Of a stretch of 64,000 nucleotides of DNA, positions 25,790-35,280 are shown piece by piece. Source of the stretch: Sinorhizobium glycinis (GTDB lineage Bacteria; Pseudomonadota; Alphaproteobacteria; Rhizobiales; Rhizobiaceae). The DNA lies in contig NZ_LPUX01000053.1 of the NCBI RefSeq assembly GCF_001651865.1, forward strand, positions 496,001-560,000. Direction: 5' to 3'. A program made the position numbers and the translations under genes. Position 1 is the first letter of the stretch; each line of letters begins with the position of its first letter. A model generated the notes under the pieces. The model ran no database searches and had not been told where the DNA came from. It was given only the letters and a program-made list of their open reading frames with translations.

Positions 25790-26701
25790 ATGCAGGGACC
25801 GGAATTCGACCTCGACTTCAAACCCGCCCATGGCGAGGCGGTGACGGTGGCGGAAGGCGTCGAGCGGATCACCGTCAACAATCCTGGTCCCTTCACCTTT
25901 CATGGCACGAACACCTACATCGTCGGCCGCCGCTCGGTCGTGGTGATCGACCCGGGGCCGGCGGACGAGGCGCACTTTCAGGCGCTGATGGCGGCGCTTG
26001 AAGGGCGCGAGGTGACGCATATCGCCGTCAGCCATACGCATCGCGACCACTCGCCACTCGCCCGCCGGCTCAAGCAAGCGACCGGCGCCATCATCGTCGG
26101 CGAAGGGCCGCATCGGGCCGCCCGGCCCTTGCACGCCGGCGAGACCAATCCCTTCGCCGAAAGCTCGGACATGGAATTCGTGCCCGACATCGCGCTTCAT
26201 GACGGCGCGCGGATCGAGGGAGACGGCTGGAGCCTGACGGCGATCGCCACGCCGGGACACACCGCCAATCACATGGCCTTCGGGCTCGACGGCACCGGCA
26301 TTCTCTTCTCGGCCGACCACGTGATGGCCTGGGCGACGACCATTGTCGCACCGCCGGACGGCGCCATGGCCGACTACATGGCTTCCCTCGACAAGCTGCT
26401 CCTGCGCGACGACCGGCTTTACCTGCCCGGCCACGGCGGCCCGGTCGGCGAGCCTCCTTCCTTCCTGCGGGCGCTCAAGGCGCATCGCAAGATGCGCGAA
26501 CGCGCCGTGCTGGAACGGCTGCGGGCCGGGGACCGGACGATCCCGGACATGGTGAAGGTGATCTACGCCTCGACCGATCCGCGGCTCCACGGCGCAGCGG
26601 CGCTTTCGGTGCTCGCCCATATCGAGGATCTGATCGAGCAGGGCCGCGTCGAGACCGACGGTCCGCCGTCGCTCCTCGGCGAATACCGGCTGGCCGCCTG
26701 A
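25790..26701 (+). CDS. Metallo-beta-lactamase-fold hydrolase (LACTB2-like)
   Basis: The start at ATG 25790 (GAAGGTAA upstream) gives 303 residues; the upstream in-frame extension is within the repeat. The metal-binding motif SHTHRDHSP lies near residue 82. Further ligand positions are in ATPGHTANHMAF, SADHVM and LPGHGGPV. The C-terminal winged-helix-like region (YASTDPRLHGAAALSVLAHIEDLIEQG in outline) matches the LACTB2/glyoxalase II-like hydrolases of alphaproteobacteria. Substrate is unknown; esterase or nuclease activity is found in relatives. Confidence 0.88.
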   Translation: MQGPEFDLDFKPAHGEAVTVAEGVERITVNNPGPFTFHGTNTYIVGRRSVVVIDPGPADEAHFQALMAALEGREVTHIAVSHTHRDHSPLARRLKQATGAIIVGEGPHRAARPLHAGETNPFAESSDMEFVPDIALHDGARIEGDGWSLTAIATPGHTANHMAFGLDGTGILFSADHVMAWATTIVAPPDGAMADYMASLDKLLLRDDRLYLPGHGGPVGEPPSFLRALKAHRKMRERAVLERLRAGDRTIPDMVKVIYASTDPRLHGAAALSVLAHIEDLIEQGRVETDGPPSLLGEYRLAA

Positions 26702-26708
26702 GCGACCT

Positions 26709-27617
26709 CTAATCCCCGGCGATCCCCAGGAGTTCCGCGTCCAGCGCGCGCAGGAACTCTTCGGCGAACTTGGCGCTGATGCCGAGATCGTGCTGGCCGT
26801 CGCGCGAGGCGACGCGCAGGTCCACGAGCGTCGTCTCCGCCTCCTCGCGCAGCCGGATCAGCACGTCGAAACGAAAGCCGACGATCAGCGTGCGCCATTC
26901 GCCCTGCAGCACGATATCGCTGGAGCGCCGCCCAGGCATGCCGCCATCGATATCGGGCGCCGGGCGCGTCGCCGGAACGGGAACGACCTCCGGTTCCCTG
27001 TTGGTATCTGCCCCTGCCCCGGCCCCTACGGCGAGATCCTCGAGATCGGCGCGCGCGTTCTCGACGCCGAGCTCCGCGGTCGTGGCGATGCGGGTCTCCT
27101 CGACGACCTTGCGGACGCCCTGGAAAACGCGGTCGAGAGCGCCGTCGTAGCGTCGCCCTGTAAGCCCTGGATAGGCTGCGATCTGCGCCTCGCGATCCTC
27201 GGGCGTCACGATCGGCTTTCGCTTCATCCAGCTCTCTTCGGCGACTGGGGCATTGATCCAGGGTGGTGGCGTCAGCGTATCGGTGCTGACATCGTAGATC
27301 GCCGGCCGCGTCAGATATTGCACGGCCCCGTAGCCGAAGAAACCGAGCGGCAGCGCCGCATGGAACAGCGCCGAGACGGAAGCTGTCCCGCCGATTGCCG
27401 CGACCTGCCAGAGGCGCGTCAGACCGACGGCAGCAAGCAGAACGGCCAGCAGGGCGAAGGCCACGGCGAAGGCGGCGAGCGCCAGAAAATGTGGGGTTGT
27501 CAGTGGGCCGAAGCGGTGCGCGGCAAGCGACAGCACGAAGATCACGAAGCCTATGCGGGCGAACCGTCGTGCCCAGTGGGCGGCATGGGAATAGGGACGC
27601 TCGTACCGGACCATCAT
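26709..27617 (-). CDS. DUF1499 family membrane protein
   Basis: The 302-residue protein has three N-terminal hydrophobic segments (residues about 20-110). A soluble DUF1499 region follows, starting near DVSTDTLTPPPWINAP and including the YPGLTGRRYDGALDRVFQGV block. An insertion rich in Ala, Gly and Pro (about residues 195-225) interrupts it. The end (FRFDVLIRLREE, RVASRDGQHDLGISAKF) is typical of the family. The function is unknown. It is convergent with the hydrolase gene, 7 bp apart. Confidence 0.85.
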   Translation of the reverse strand: MMVRYERPYSHAAHWARRFARIGFVIFVLSLAAHRFGPLTTPHFLALAAFAVAFALLAVLLAAVGLTRLWQVAAIGGTASVSALFHAALPLGFFGYGAVQYLTRPAIYDVSTDTLTPPPWINAPVAEESWMKRKPIVTPEDREAQIAAYPGLTGRRYDGALDRVFQGVRKVVEETRIATTAELGVENARADLEDLAVGAGAGADTNREPEVVPVPATRPAPDIDGGMPGRRSSDIVLQGEWRTLIVGFRFDVLIRLREEAETTLVDLRVASRDGQHDLGISAKFAEEFLRALDAELLGIAGD

Positions 27618-27869
27618 AAAACGGAATCAATCCCCGCGGCGAACAGACCCGTCTTCTTAGACCATGGCCGTTTCCGTGGGAACCACCAGCCTTCGCACGC
27701 ATTGAATTCGTCCGAATAGGGTATGAGCGCAGCAGTTGTACTTCTGCCGCAAATTCGCCATTCTCGTTAACCAGTTATTTCAGCAAAGCATTTGACCGGG
27801 CGTGCCGTATTTGCCGGCACGGACCAGCGCCCAAGGGATTTGAGGCGCGGTTACAACGGAGAGAGAGAG

Positions 27870-28259
27870 ATGACTGCATCGGAGACACGCTCGCAAATCG
27901 CCGTCGCTGCCCCGCCGCCTCCCGGCGGAGACGCTGGCCTTCCTATGGCGCTGCTCGAGCTTGAGCTTTCCCTCGACCGTTTTTCCGGCAACAAGGACGA
28001 TTTTTCGGCCTTTGTCCGCACCGTGGCGGACGATATCGGCGGCGAGTTCCTTTTCGTCCTGCCGGCCTCGGGTCTCGTGGATAATTGCCTCACGATCGCC
28101 GTCCTTCGCCATGGCCAGATCGATGGCGAGACGCCGACGATTCTCTTCGTATGCCTCGAGGAGGATGGAAGCTCGATCCGTGTCGAGCAACCGGGCGAGC
28201 GCACAACCGGCCTCGTGAGCTTCGCCGAAGCCTTCGTCGGCGTGCTCGAGCGCATCTGA
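27870..28259 (+). CDS. Hypothetical protein, 129 aa
   Basis: Start at ATG 27870, directly after GGAGAGAGAG. The first 30 residues are low-complexity (APPPPGG). The rest is a compact alpha/beta-like unit: LLELELSLDRFSGNKDDFSAF, FLFVLPASGLVDNCLTIAVL, TILFVCLEEDGSSIRV and SFAEAFVGVLERI. There is no signal peptide and no family I can name. It is followed by a small lipoprotein gene on the same strand. The 250-bp gap upstream has a GTTAACCAGTTAT box that resembles a CtrA half-site pair, but this is weak. Confidence 0.65.
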   Translation: MTASETRSQIAVAAPPPPGGDAGLPMALLELELSLDRFSGNKDDFSAFVRTVADDIGGEFLFVLPASGLVDNCLTIAVLRHGQIDGETPTILFVCLEEDGSSIRVEQPGERTTGLVSFAEAFVGVLERI

Positions 28260-28437
28260 AGCAAGCCGAGATTGAACGTCCATCGCGCGGCGAACGCATG
28301 CTATTCTTGCTTCCGTTGAATCGCGCCTGCGGACCCTTACCCATGCGTCCCTTCCTGCTGCAACTTCGTTGCGCAGTGGACGAACCGACACCCCGCCGAT
28401 TTCTGTTCCGCGAGCGAGCGCCGATCAGGAGGCAGGA

Positions 28438-28683
28438 ATGACTGTGATGACAACGAGACTGCTGACACTCGCCGCCGCGGGCTTGGTGCTTGCCGGGTGC
28501 CAGACAATGACGCCGCAGGAGCGGCGCGCACGGGACGAAACAACCTGCGCCTCCTACGGCTTTCGCCGCGGCACGGATGCGTTTGCCACCTGCCTGCAGC
28601 GCATTGAACTCGACCGTCGCGCCGAAGCGCGCGCCTTCCGCTACGAAAGCGACATCCTTTTGCGAAGACCGTATTGGTATTGA
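28438..28683 (+). CDS. Small hypothetical lipoprotein, 81 aa
   Basis: AGGAGG five bases before ATG 28438 decides the start over the upstream in-frame ATG. The signal (MTTRLLTLAAAGLVLAGCQTM) has a lipobox Cys near 21. The short mature part contains RRARDETTCASYGFRRGTDAF, then CLQRIELDRRAEARAFRYES, a helical Cys-bearing segment found in many small Rhizobiales lipoproteins, and ends RRPYWY. The role is unknown. It is convergent with ppdK. Confidence 0.8.
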   Translation: MTVMTTRLLTLAAAGLVLAGCQTMTPQERRARDETTCASYGFRRGTDAFATCLQRIELDRRAEARAFRYESDILLRRPYWY

Positions 28684-28732
28684 CGAGGACGGAGCGCCCA
28701 AGGTCGGAGGCAGAGGCGGGCGTAGACAGCCG

Positions 28733-31429
28733 TCAACTTGCCGCCGCCGCCAGCACCTCCGCCTTGCTGTTGCCGTTGATCGCCGCCTGGGCGGCGGCCA
28801 GCCGGGCGATCGGTACGCGGAACGGCGAGCAGGAAACGTAGTCCAGGCCAGCCTCCTCGCAGAAGCGGATCGAAGCGGGATCGCCGCCATGCTCGCCGCA
28901 TATGCCGAGCTTCAGGCGGTTCTTGGTGCGGCGGCCGCGTTCGGCGGCGAGTTGGATCAGTTCGCCCACCCCGTCGAAGTCGAGCGAGACGAAGGGATCC
29001 TGCTCGATGATGCCCTTCTGCTGGTAGGTAGCAAGGAACTGGGCCGCATCGTCGCGCGAAATGCCGAAGGTGGTCTGCGTGAGGTCGTTGGTACCGAAGG
29101 AGAAGAAATCGGCCGCTTCGGCAATGACGTCGGCGCGCAAGGCCGCCCGCGGCAGCTCGATCATCGTTCCGACAAGATAGTCGATGCCGATGCCCGACTC
29201 GGCGATCACCTCCTTGGCGACGGCATCGATCCGCTCTTTGACATAGTCCAGTTCGGAGCGCAGTCCGACGAGCGGCACCATGATCTCGGGAACCACCGGC
29301 GCGCCGGTCACGCGCGCCGCCTCGACGGCCGCTTCGAATATGGCGCGCGCCTGCATTTCGGCGATTTCCGGATGAGAGATGGCAAGGCGGCAACCGCGAT
29401 GGCCGAGCATCGGATTGAACTCGTGCAGCGCATCGACGCGCTGGCGCAGATGCGTCGGATCGAGCGACAGACCGCCGGCGACTTCGGCGATTTCCTCGTC
29501 GGTCTTCGGCAGGAATTCGTGCAGCGGCGGATCGAGAAGTCGGATCGTCACCGGCAGCCCGTGCATGATCGAGAACAATTCGACGAAGTCGGAGCGCTGC
29601 ATCGGCAGGAGCTTCGCAAGGGCGGCGCGCCGGCCATCCTCGTCCTCGGCGAGGATCATCTCGCGCATCACATTGATGCGGTCGTCTTCGAAGAACATGT
29701 GCTCGGTGCGGCACAGCCCGATCCCTTCCGCGCCGAAGGAGCGGGCGGCGCGCGCGTCGGCGGGCGTCTCGGCATTGGTGCGCACGGTCATGCGGCGGCT
29801 CTGATCGGCCCATTGCATGATCTTGCCGAAATCGCCCGAAAGCTCCGGCTGCAGCATGGCGATCTCGCCCTTCAGCACTTGGCCCGACGATCCATCGATG
29901 GTGATCACGTCGCCCTTCTTCAAGGTCACGCTTTGAGTGATCAACAGTTCATTGCGCTGATCGACGCGGATGTTGCCGGCGCCGGAGACGCAGGGCGTGC
30001 CCATGCCGCGGGCGACGACCGCGGCGTGACTCGTCATGCCGCCGCGCGTCGTCAGGATGCCCTGAGCCGCATGCATGCCGTGGATATCCTCCGGACTCGT
30101 CTCGACGCGAACCAGGATGACCTTGCGCCCTTCCTTGACGGCCTGCACCGCTTCCTCGGAGGTGAAGACGATCTCGCCCGTCGCCGCACCCGGCGAAGCC
30201 GGCAGCCCCGATCCGATGATATCGCGGCGGGCATGCGGGTCGATGGTCGGATGCAGGAGCTGGTCGAGCGATGCCGGATCGATGCGCGCCACCGCCTCTT
30301 CCTTCGAGATCAGCCCCTCCTCGGCCATGTCGACGGCGATCTTCAGCGCGGCCTTGGCGGTGCGCTTGCCGGACCGGGTCTGCAGCATCCAGAGCTTGCC
30401 GCGCTCGATCGTGAATTCGAGATCCTGCATGTCGCGGTAGTGGCGCTCGAGGGTCTGGCAGATCGTCTCGAACTCGGCGAAGCCCTCAGGCATCAGCTTT
30501 TCCAGCGACGGCCTGTCGGAGCCGGACGCGATACGGGCGGCCTCGGTGATGTTCTGCGGCGTGCGGATGCCGGCGACCACGTCCTCCCCTTGTGCATTGA
30601 CCAGGAACTCGCCGTAGAGTTCCTTTGCGCCGGTCGACGGGTTGCGCGTGAAGGCGACGCCGGTTGCGGACGAATTGCCGAGATTGCCGAACACCATCGC
30701 CTGGACATTGACGGCGGTGCCCCAGGCGGCAGGAATGGCGTGGAGATGGCGGTAGGTGATGGCGCGCGGGTTCATCCAGCTCGAGAAGACCGCGCCGATC
30801 GCGCCCCAGAGCTGGACCTCCGGATCCTGCGGAAAGGGCTCGCCGAGCACCTCCTCGATCGCCTCCTTGTAGCGCGAGATGACGTGCTGCCACTCGACGG
30901 CCGATAGCTCCGGATCCTGCTCGTGGCCGAGCCGCGCCTTTTCTTCCTCCAGTATCTCCTCGAAGATCTCGTGATCGACGCCGAGCACGACGTCGCCATA
31001 CATCTGGATGAAGCGGCGGTAGCTGTCCCAGGCAAAGCGCGCGTCGCCGGCATCATGGCCGAGCGCATGCACCGACTGGTCGTTGAGGCCGAGATTGAGG
31101 ACCGTGTCCATCATGCCGGGCATGGAGGCGCGTGCGCCCGAACGGACCGACAGAAGCAATGGATGGGTGGTATCGCCGAAGGTGCGGCCGGTGATCTCTT
31201 CCATGCGGGCAATGCCCTCGCGCACCTGCTCGCGCAAACCTTCGGGCATCGTCCGGCCGTTGTCGAAATAGCTGTTGCAGGCATCCGTGACGATCGTCAG
31301 GCCAGGAGGAACCGGCAGGCCGAGATTGCACATTTCGGCAAGGTTCGCGCCCTTGCCGCCGAGCCTGTTGCGATCCCCCGCACTCCCTTCGGCCTTGCCT
31401 CCACCGAAGGTGTAAACCCATTTCGTCAT
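28733..31429 (-). CDS. ppdK: Pyruvate, phosphate dikinase
   Basis: The 898-residue enzyme interconverts pyruvate, ATP and phosphate with PEP, AMP and PPi, supporting gluconeogenesis. The N-terminal ATP-grasp domain starts MTKWVYTFGGGKAEG and includes GGKGANLAEM. The phosphohistidine swivelling domain carries GGMTSHAAVVARGMGTPCVSG (catalytic His, in outline) near residue 470. The C-terminal TIM barrel has the catalytic CGEHGGDP motif near residue 845. Length and architecture are standard. GGAGAACAGGC precedes the ATG. It is downstream of smc's 3' end only in the same-strand sense; the 130-bp gap holds an inverted repeat. Confidence 0.97.
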   Translation of the reverse strand: MTKWVYTFGGGKAEGSAGDRNRLGGKGANLAEMCNLGLPVPPGLTIVTDACNSYFDNGRTMPEGLREQVREGIARMEEITGRTFGDTTHPLLLSVRSGARASMPGMMDTVLNLGLNDQSVHALGHDAGDARFAWDSYRRFIQMYGDVVLGVDHEIFEEILEEEKARLGHEQDPELSAVEWQHVISRYKEAIEEVLGEPFPQDPEVQLWGAIGAVFSSWMNPRAITYRHLHAIPAAWGTAVNVQAMVFGNLGNSSATGVAFTRNPSTGAKELYGEFLVNAQGEDVVAGIRTPQNITEAARIASGSDRPSLEKLMPEGFAEFETICQTLERHYRDMQDLEFTIERGKLWMLQTRSGKRTAKAALKIAVDMAEEGLISKEEAVARIDPASLDQLLHPTIDPHARRDIIGSGLPASPGAATGEIVFTSEEAVQAVKEGRKVILVRVETSPEDIHGMHAAQGILTTRGGMTSHAAVVARGMGTPCVSGAGNIRVDQRNELLITQSVTLKKGDVITIDGSSGQVLKGEIAMLQPELSGDFGKIMQWADQSRRMTVRTNAETPADARAARSFGAEGIGLCRTEHMFFEDDRINVMREMILAEDEDGRRAALAKLLPMQRSDFVELFSIMHGLPVTIRLLDPPLHEFLPKTDEEIAEVAGGLSLDPTHLRQRVDALHEFNPMLGHRGCRLAISHPEIAEMQARAIFEAAVEAARVTGAPVVPEIMVPLVGLRSELDYVKERIDAVAKEVIAESGIGIDYLVGTMIELPRAALRADVIAEAADFFSFGTNDLTQTTFGISRDDAAQFLATYQQKGIIEQDPFVSLDFDGVGELIQLAAERGRRTKNRLKLGICGEHGGDPASIRFCEEAGLDYVSCSPFRVPIARLAAAQAAINGNSKAEVLAAAAS

Positions 31430-31509
31430 GCCTGTTCTCCACCCAGAAACAGTTTTGATGACGATCTACAGTATATGTTTCAGGCTGAAAATGCACTCGG
31501 CGAAGATTT

Positions 31510-31537
31510 TTGCTGCAGTGCATCAAAAATGCAGCAA
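31510..31537. promoter_or_regulatory. Inverted repeat upstream of ppdK
   Basis: TTGCTGCA and TGCAGCAA are perfect 8-bp arms separated by 12 nt, about 80 bp before the ppdK start and 30 bp after the smc stop. It could be an operator for ppdK. No T run follows, so it is not a clear terminator. Confidence 0.4.
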
Positions 31538-31565
31538 CGCATCGTTGTGTGGAATCTACGAAGGA

Positions 31566-34500
31566 TCAGACCGCTTCGCGCATGCGCTCGGCCGTCTGCA
31601 GATCGACGGAGACGAGCTGCGAAACGCCCTGCTCGGCCATGGTGACACCGAACAGCCGATTCATGCGGGCCATGGTGATCGGGTTATGGGTGATGATGAT
31701 GAAGCGCGTCTCGGTCGAGGCCGCCATCTCGTCCATGAGGTTGCAGTAGCGCTCGACATTGTGGTCGTCGAGCGGTGCGTCGACTTCGTCGAGTACGCAG
31801 ATCGGCGCCGGGTTGGTAAGGAAGACGGCGAAGATCAGCGCCATTGCCGTCAACGCCTGCTCGCCGCCGGAAAGCAGCGTCATCGTCTGCGGCTTCTTGC
31901 CCGGCGGGCGGGCGAGGATTTCGAGGCCGGCCTCCAGGGGATCGTCGCTCTCGATCAATTGCAGTTCGGCCGTGCCGCCGCCGAAGAGATGTGTGAAGAG
32001 CCGCTGGAACTGAACATTGACCACGTCGAAGGCGGCAATCAGACGCTCGCGCCCCTCGCGGTTGAGGTTCTGGATGGCGCTCCGGAGCTTGCGGATCGCC
32101 TCGATGACGTCGTCGCGCTCCTTGAGAAGCGCCGCCAGCCGTTCGGAAAGCTCCTTCTGTTCCTCGTCGGCGCGCAGGTTGACGGCGCCGAGACGCTCCC
32201 GCTCGATCTTCAGACGCTCGAGCTCGCGCTCGACGGCGCGCATGTCGGGAAGCGCCGCGTCGGCGGCCAGCCCCGTCAGCCGCATCGCCTCGTGCGGTGC
32301 GCAGGAAAGCGCCTCCTGGATACGCGCCTCGATCTCGACGCGCCGCTCGCGGGCCGAGACGAGCCGCTCCTCGGCCCGGCCGCGTTTTTCGCGCGCTTCC
32401 GCCAGTTCCGATAGTGCGGTTGCCGCGAGGCGATCGGCTTCACGCTGGCGGGTCTCCGCGTCGGCGAGAATGTCGGCCGCCTGCCGGCGCGCCGCCTCCG
32501 CCTTCTGCAATTCGTTCATCAGGGCGCGGCGCTTGTCCTCGAACTCATCGGGCGCGTCGATAAGTTCCTCGACCTCCTCGCGCGCCTCCGCCTCGCGGTC
32601 GCGGAGCGTGGCGATGTGCTCCTCGGCGCTCGCCGCGCGCGCCCCCCAGGTCTCGCGCTCGCCGGCGATCGCGCTCAGGCGGCGCAGACGCGCCTCGTTT
32701 TCGCGGGCAAGACCGTCGTGCGTCGCACGCGCTTCGGCAACCGCGGCACGGTCCGCCGCGACGTCCGCCGTCCGGGCGCGCAGTTGCAACTCCAGTTCCG
32801 CAAGGTCGGGCGCCTCGGCCAGCGCGTCGTTCGCCGCCTCGGTCTGCTCGGCCGCCTCTTCGACCTGGCCCTCAAGCTGCAGCTTCGTTTCGGAGAGCAC
32901 GGCACGGCGGCGGGCAAGGTCGCCGGAGGCGCGTTCGGCGGCGGCGAGAGCGTCGCGCGCCGCGGCCAGCTGCCGGGACATCATCCGCTGGGCATCGCGC
33001 GAAAGGCGCAGACGCTCGTCCTCGGCGCGGATGCGGGCGCCGGCAGCGGCGAGATCCGCCTCCGCCTGGCGCAGGGCTTCAGCCGCTTCCTCGGCCTCCG
33101 CCTCGAGCTCGGAAAGGCGGTTCTTCTGGGCAAGACGGAGAGCGGCGGCGCTCGGCGCCTCAGATCCGGTGACGTGGCCATCCCAACGCCAGACCGCGCC
33201 TTCCTTCGTCACAAGCCGCTGGCCGGTCCTCAAGAGCGGCATCAGGCGTTCCGCGTCGGCCTCGCTTTCGACGATGCCGATCTGGCGAAGCGCGCGCCCG
33301 AGCGCGTCCGGGGCGCGGACGTACTCGCTCAACGGCAGGGTGCCCGCGGGCAAGGCAGGGTCCTCCGCGTGGTCGCCGGGCATGCGCCAATGTGAGGCCG
33401 CCGCCTGCTCCAGCGGCGAATCGAGATCGTCGCCCAGTGCGGCGCCGAGCGCCGTCTCGAAGCCGCGCTCGACCCTCATGTCCTCGACGACCGCCGGATA
33501 TGCGCTGGCGCCGGAAGCTTCCAGCATACGGCGGATCGTACGGGCCTCCGTCTCGATGCCGTTCTGCCGTGCCCGCGCCTGGTCCACGGGCGGGCGGGCG
33601 GCCGCTTCTTCGGCTCGCGCTTCGGCAAGGCTCTCCTCAACGGCGACGACCACCGCCTCGGCCTCTTCCAGTGCCGCCTCCGCGGCCTCCACCTGCCCCT
33701 GCTTCTCGTGCGGGTCGGGAAGTGCCGCCATCTGGCGGTCGAGGCCTTCGAGGTCCCGCATCTGATCGGAAAGCTGGCGGGCAAGCCGCGCCTGCCGCTC
33801 GGAAAGATCGCGCAGCGTCCTGTCGAGCTGATTGCGCGCCGCTTGCGCTTCGGCGCGCTCGGCGGTCAGCCGGGCGAGTTCCGCCTCACTGCCGGAAAGC
33901 TTGTCATTGGCTTCTTCCAGCCGTTCTCGGGCTTCCGCGGCGCGGTCGTCCGCCTCGGCCAGCACCTCCCTGAGTTCTTCTTCCTCCTGATCAAGGCGGG
34001 CGAGAATGCCGGCATTGTCGGCGATAAGCCGTTCCTCGCGGGCGATGTCCTCGGCAAGCTGCGAGAGCCGCCGCTGCAATTCGTCGCGACGGCGCAGGAT
34101 CCGCCCGGCATCCTCCTCGAGCTGCGCACGGGCGATCTGCAGGCGCTGCAGCGCCGCAGCAAGCTTCGCCTCGTTCTCGCGCAGCTCCGGCAGCTTGAGG
34201 CTGGCGATCGCCTGGTCCTTGGCCGCCTCCATCTGCGCCTGGGCCTTCTCGGCGACGAGCGCGGTGATCTGGTTCAACTGGCTGGTCGCCTCGGCTTCCG
34301 CCTCCTTGGCCTGTACCCAGCGGATGTGGAACAGGATCGCCTCGTGCCGGCGGATTTCCGCCGACAGCATCTTGAAGCGGTTGGCCTGCCGCGACTGGCG
34401 CTTCAGGCTTTCGATCTGGCTTTCGAGCTGCGAGGTAACGTCGTCGAGCCGTTCGAGATTCGTCTCCGCCGCCTTGAGGCGCAATTCCGCCTCGTGGCGG

Positions 34501-35027
34501 CGCGAATGCAGGCCGGAAATACCGGCGGCCTCTTCGAGCAATTGCCGGCGCGCCTGGGGCTTCGCGGCGATCAGCTCGCCGATCCGCCCCTGCCCGACCA
34601 TCGACGGCGAACGGGCGCCCGTCGAAGCGTCGGCGAAGAGCAGCTGGACGTCCTTCGCCCGCGCCTCCTTGCCGTTGATGCGGTAGACCGATCCCTGCTC
34701 GCGTTCGATACGGCGCGTCACCTGGATCTCGTCGCTGTCATTGAAGGCGGCGGGCGCCGTGCGGTCGCTATTGTCGAGATAGAGCCCGACTTCCGCCGTG
34801 TTGCGCGCCGGCCGGTTGCCCGACCCGGAAAAGATCACGTCGTCCATGCCGGAGGCACGCATGTTCTTGTAGGAGTTCTCGCCCATGACCCAGCGGAGCG
34901 CCTCGACGAGATTCGACTTGCCGCAGCCGTTCGGCCCGACGACGCCGGTCAACCCACGCTCGATGATGAATTCCGTCGGCTCGACGAAGGACTTGAAGCC
35001 GAGCAGGCGCAGCTTGTTGAACTTCAT
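31566..35027 (-). CDS. smc: Chromosome segregation protein SMC
   Basis: The 1153-residue SMC ATPase starts MKFNKLRLLGFKSF with Walker A GPNGCGKSNLVEALRWVMGE near residue 32. Long coiled-coil arms (about 170-500 and 665-1000) are Ala/Glu/Arg-rich. A hinge lies around 510-660, including YPAVVEDMRVERGFETALGAALG. The C-terminal head has the signature LLSGGEQALTAMALIFA and Walker B ICVLDEVDAPLDDHN. It compacts and segregates the chromosome with ScpA/ScpB. An open extension upstream reads through a repeat and is rejected. No clear ribosome site is seen because the repeat edge abuts the start. Confidence 0.97.
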   Translation of the reverse strand: MKFNKLRLLGFKSFVEPTEFIIERGLTGVVGPNGCGKSNLVEALRWVMGENSYKNMRASGMDDVIFSGSGNRPARNTAEVGLYLDNSDRTAPAAFNDSDEIQVTRRIEREQGSVYRINGKEARAKDVQLLFADASTGARSPSMVGQGRIGELIAAKPQARRQLLEEAAGISGLHSRRHEAELRLKAAETNLERLDDVTSQLESQIESLKRQSRQANRFKMLSAEIRRHEAILFHIRWVQAKEAEAEATSQLNQITALVAEKAQAQMEAAKDQAIASLKLPELRENEAKLAAALQRLQIARAQLEEDAGRILRRRDELQRRLSQLAEDIAREERLIADNAGILARLDQEEEELREVLAEADDRAAEARERLEEANDKLSGSEAELARLTAERAEAQAARNQLDRTLRDLSERQARLARQLSDQMRDLEGLDRQMAALPDPHEKQGQVEAAEAALEEAEAVVVAVEESLAEARAEEAAARPPVDQARARQNGIETEARTIRRMLEASGASAYPAVVEDMRVERGFETALGAALGDDLDSPLEQAAASHWRMPGDHAEDPALPAGTLPLSEYVRAPDALGRALRQIGIVESEADAERLMPLLRTGQRLVTKEGAVWRWDGHVTGSEAPSAAALRLAQKNRLSELEAEAEEAAEALRQAEADLAAAGARIRAEDERLRLSRDAQRMMSRQLAAARDALAAAERASGDLARRRAVLSETKLQLEGQVEEAAEQTEAANDALAEAPDLAELELQLRARTADVAADRAAVAEARATHDGLARENEARLRRLSAIAGERETWGARAASAEEHIATLRDREAEAREEVEELIDAPDEFEDKRRALMNELQKAEAARRQAADILADAETRQREADRLAATALSELAEAREKRGRAEERLVSARERRVEIEARIQEALSCAPHEAMRLTGLAADAALPDMRAVERELERLKIERERLGAVNLRADEEQKELSERLAALLKERDDVIEAIRKLRSAIQNLNREGRERLIAAFDVVNVQFQRLFTHLFGGGTAELQLIESDDPLEAGLEILARPPGKKPQTMTLLSGGEQALTAMALIFAVFLTNPAPICVLDEVDAPLDDHNVERYCNLMDEMAASTETRFIIITHNPITMARMNRLFGVTMAEQGVSQLVSVDLQTAERMREAV

Positions 35028-35266
35028 CGGGGGCAATACCCCCCTCTGTCCTGTGCCGCGACCGCGCTGCACCCCCCTCTGCCCTGCCGGGCATCTCCCC
35101 CGCAAGGGGGGAGATTGGCAAGACGCATGGTTTTCCGCCACATCAAGATCGAAGAGACCGAAACTGGAGTGATCGATCCAAGCGGGAGGTATTTGGTTGA
35201 GCGGGACATTGCCGCTTGCCGATCTCCCCCCTTGCGGGGGAGATGCCCGGCAGGGCAGAGGGGGGT
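35028..35266. repeat. Composite inverted repeat element upstream of smc
   Basis: Positions 35071-35122 and 35215-35266 are inverted copies with about one mismatch over 52 bp. They run from ACCCCCCTCTGCCCTGCCGG through GCATCTCCCCC and GCAAGGGGGGAGA. The 92-bp interior is unique and less GC-rich. A further partial direct copy (ACCCCCCTCTGTCCTG) lies at 35037-35052, only about 10 bp from the smc ATG. The layout is that of a mobile miniature element or mosaic repeat. Confidence 0.85.
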
Positions 35267-35280
35267 GGGCCACGAGCTCA

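Noticed and set aside
27770..27790. CtrA-type binding box upstream of the 129-aa hypothetical gene
   Set aside because: Only one good TTAACC half-site is present; the second half and spacing do not fit the TTAA-N7-TTAA consensus.
28577..30907. 776-codon open frame opposite ppdK
   Set aside because: Antisense to a full-length, motif-complete PPDK; translation is rich in Arg/His/Asp blocks typical of shadow frames.
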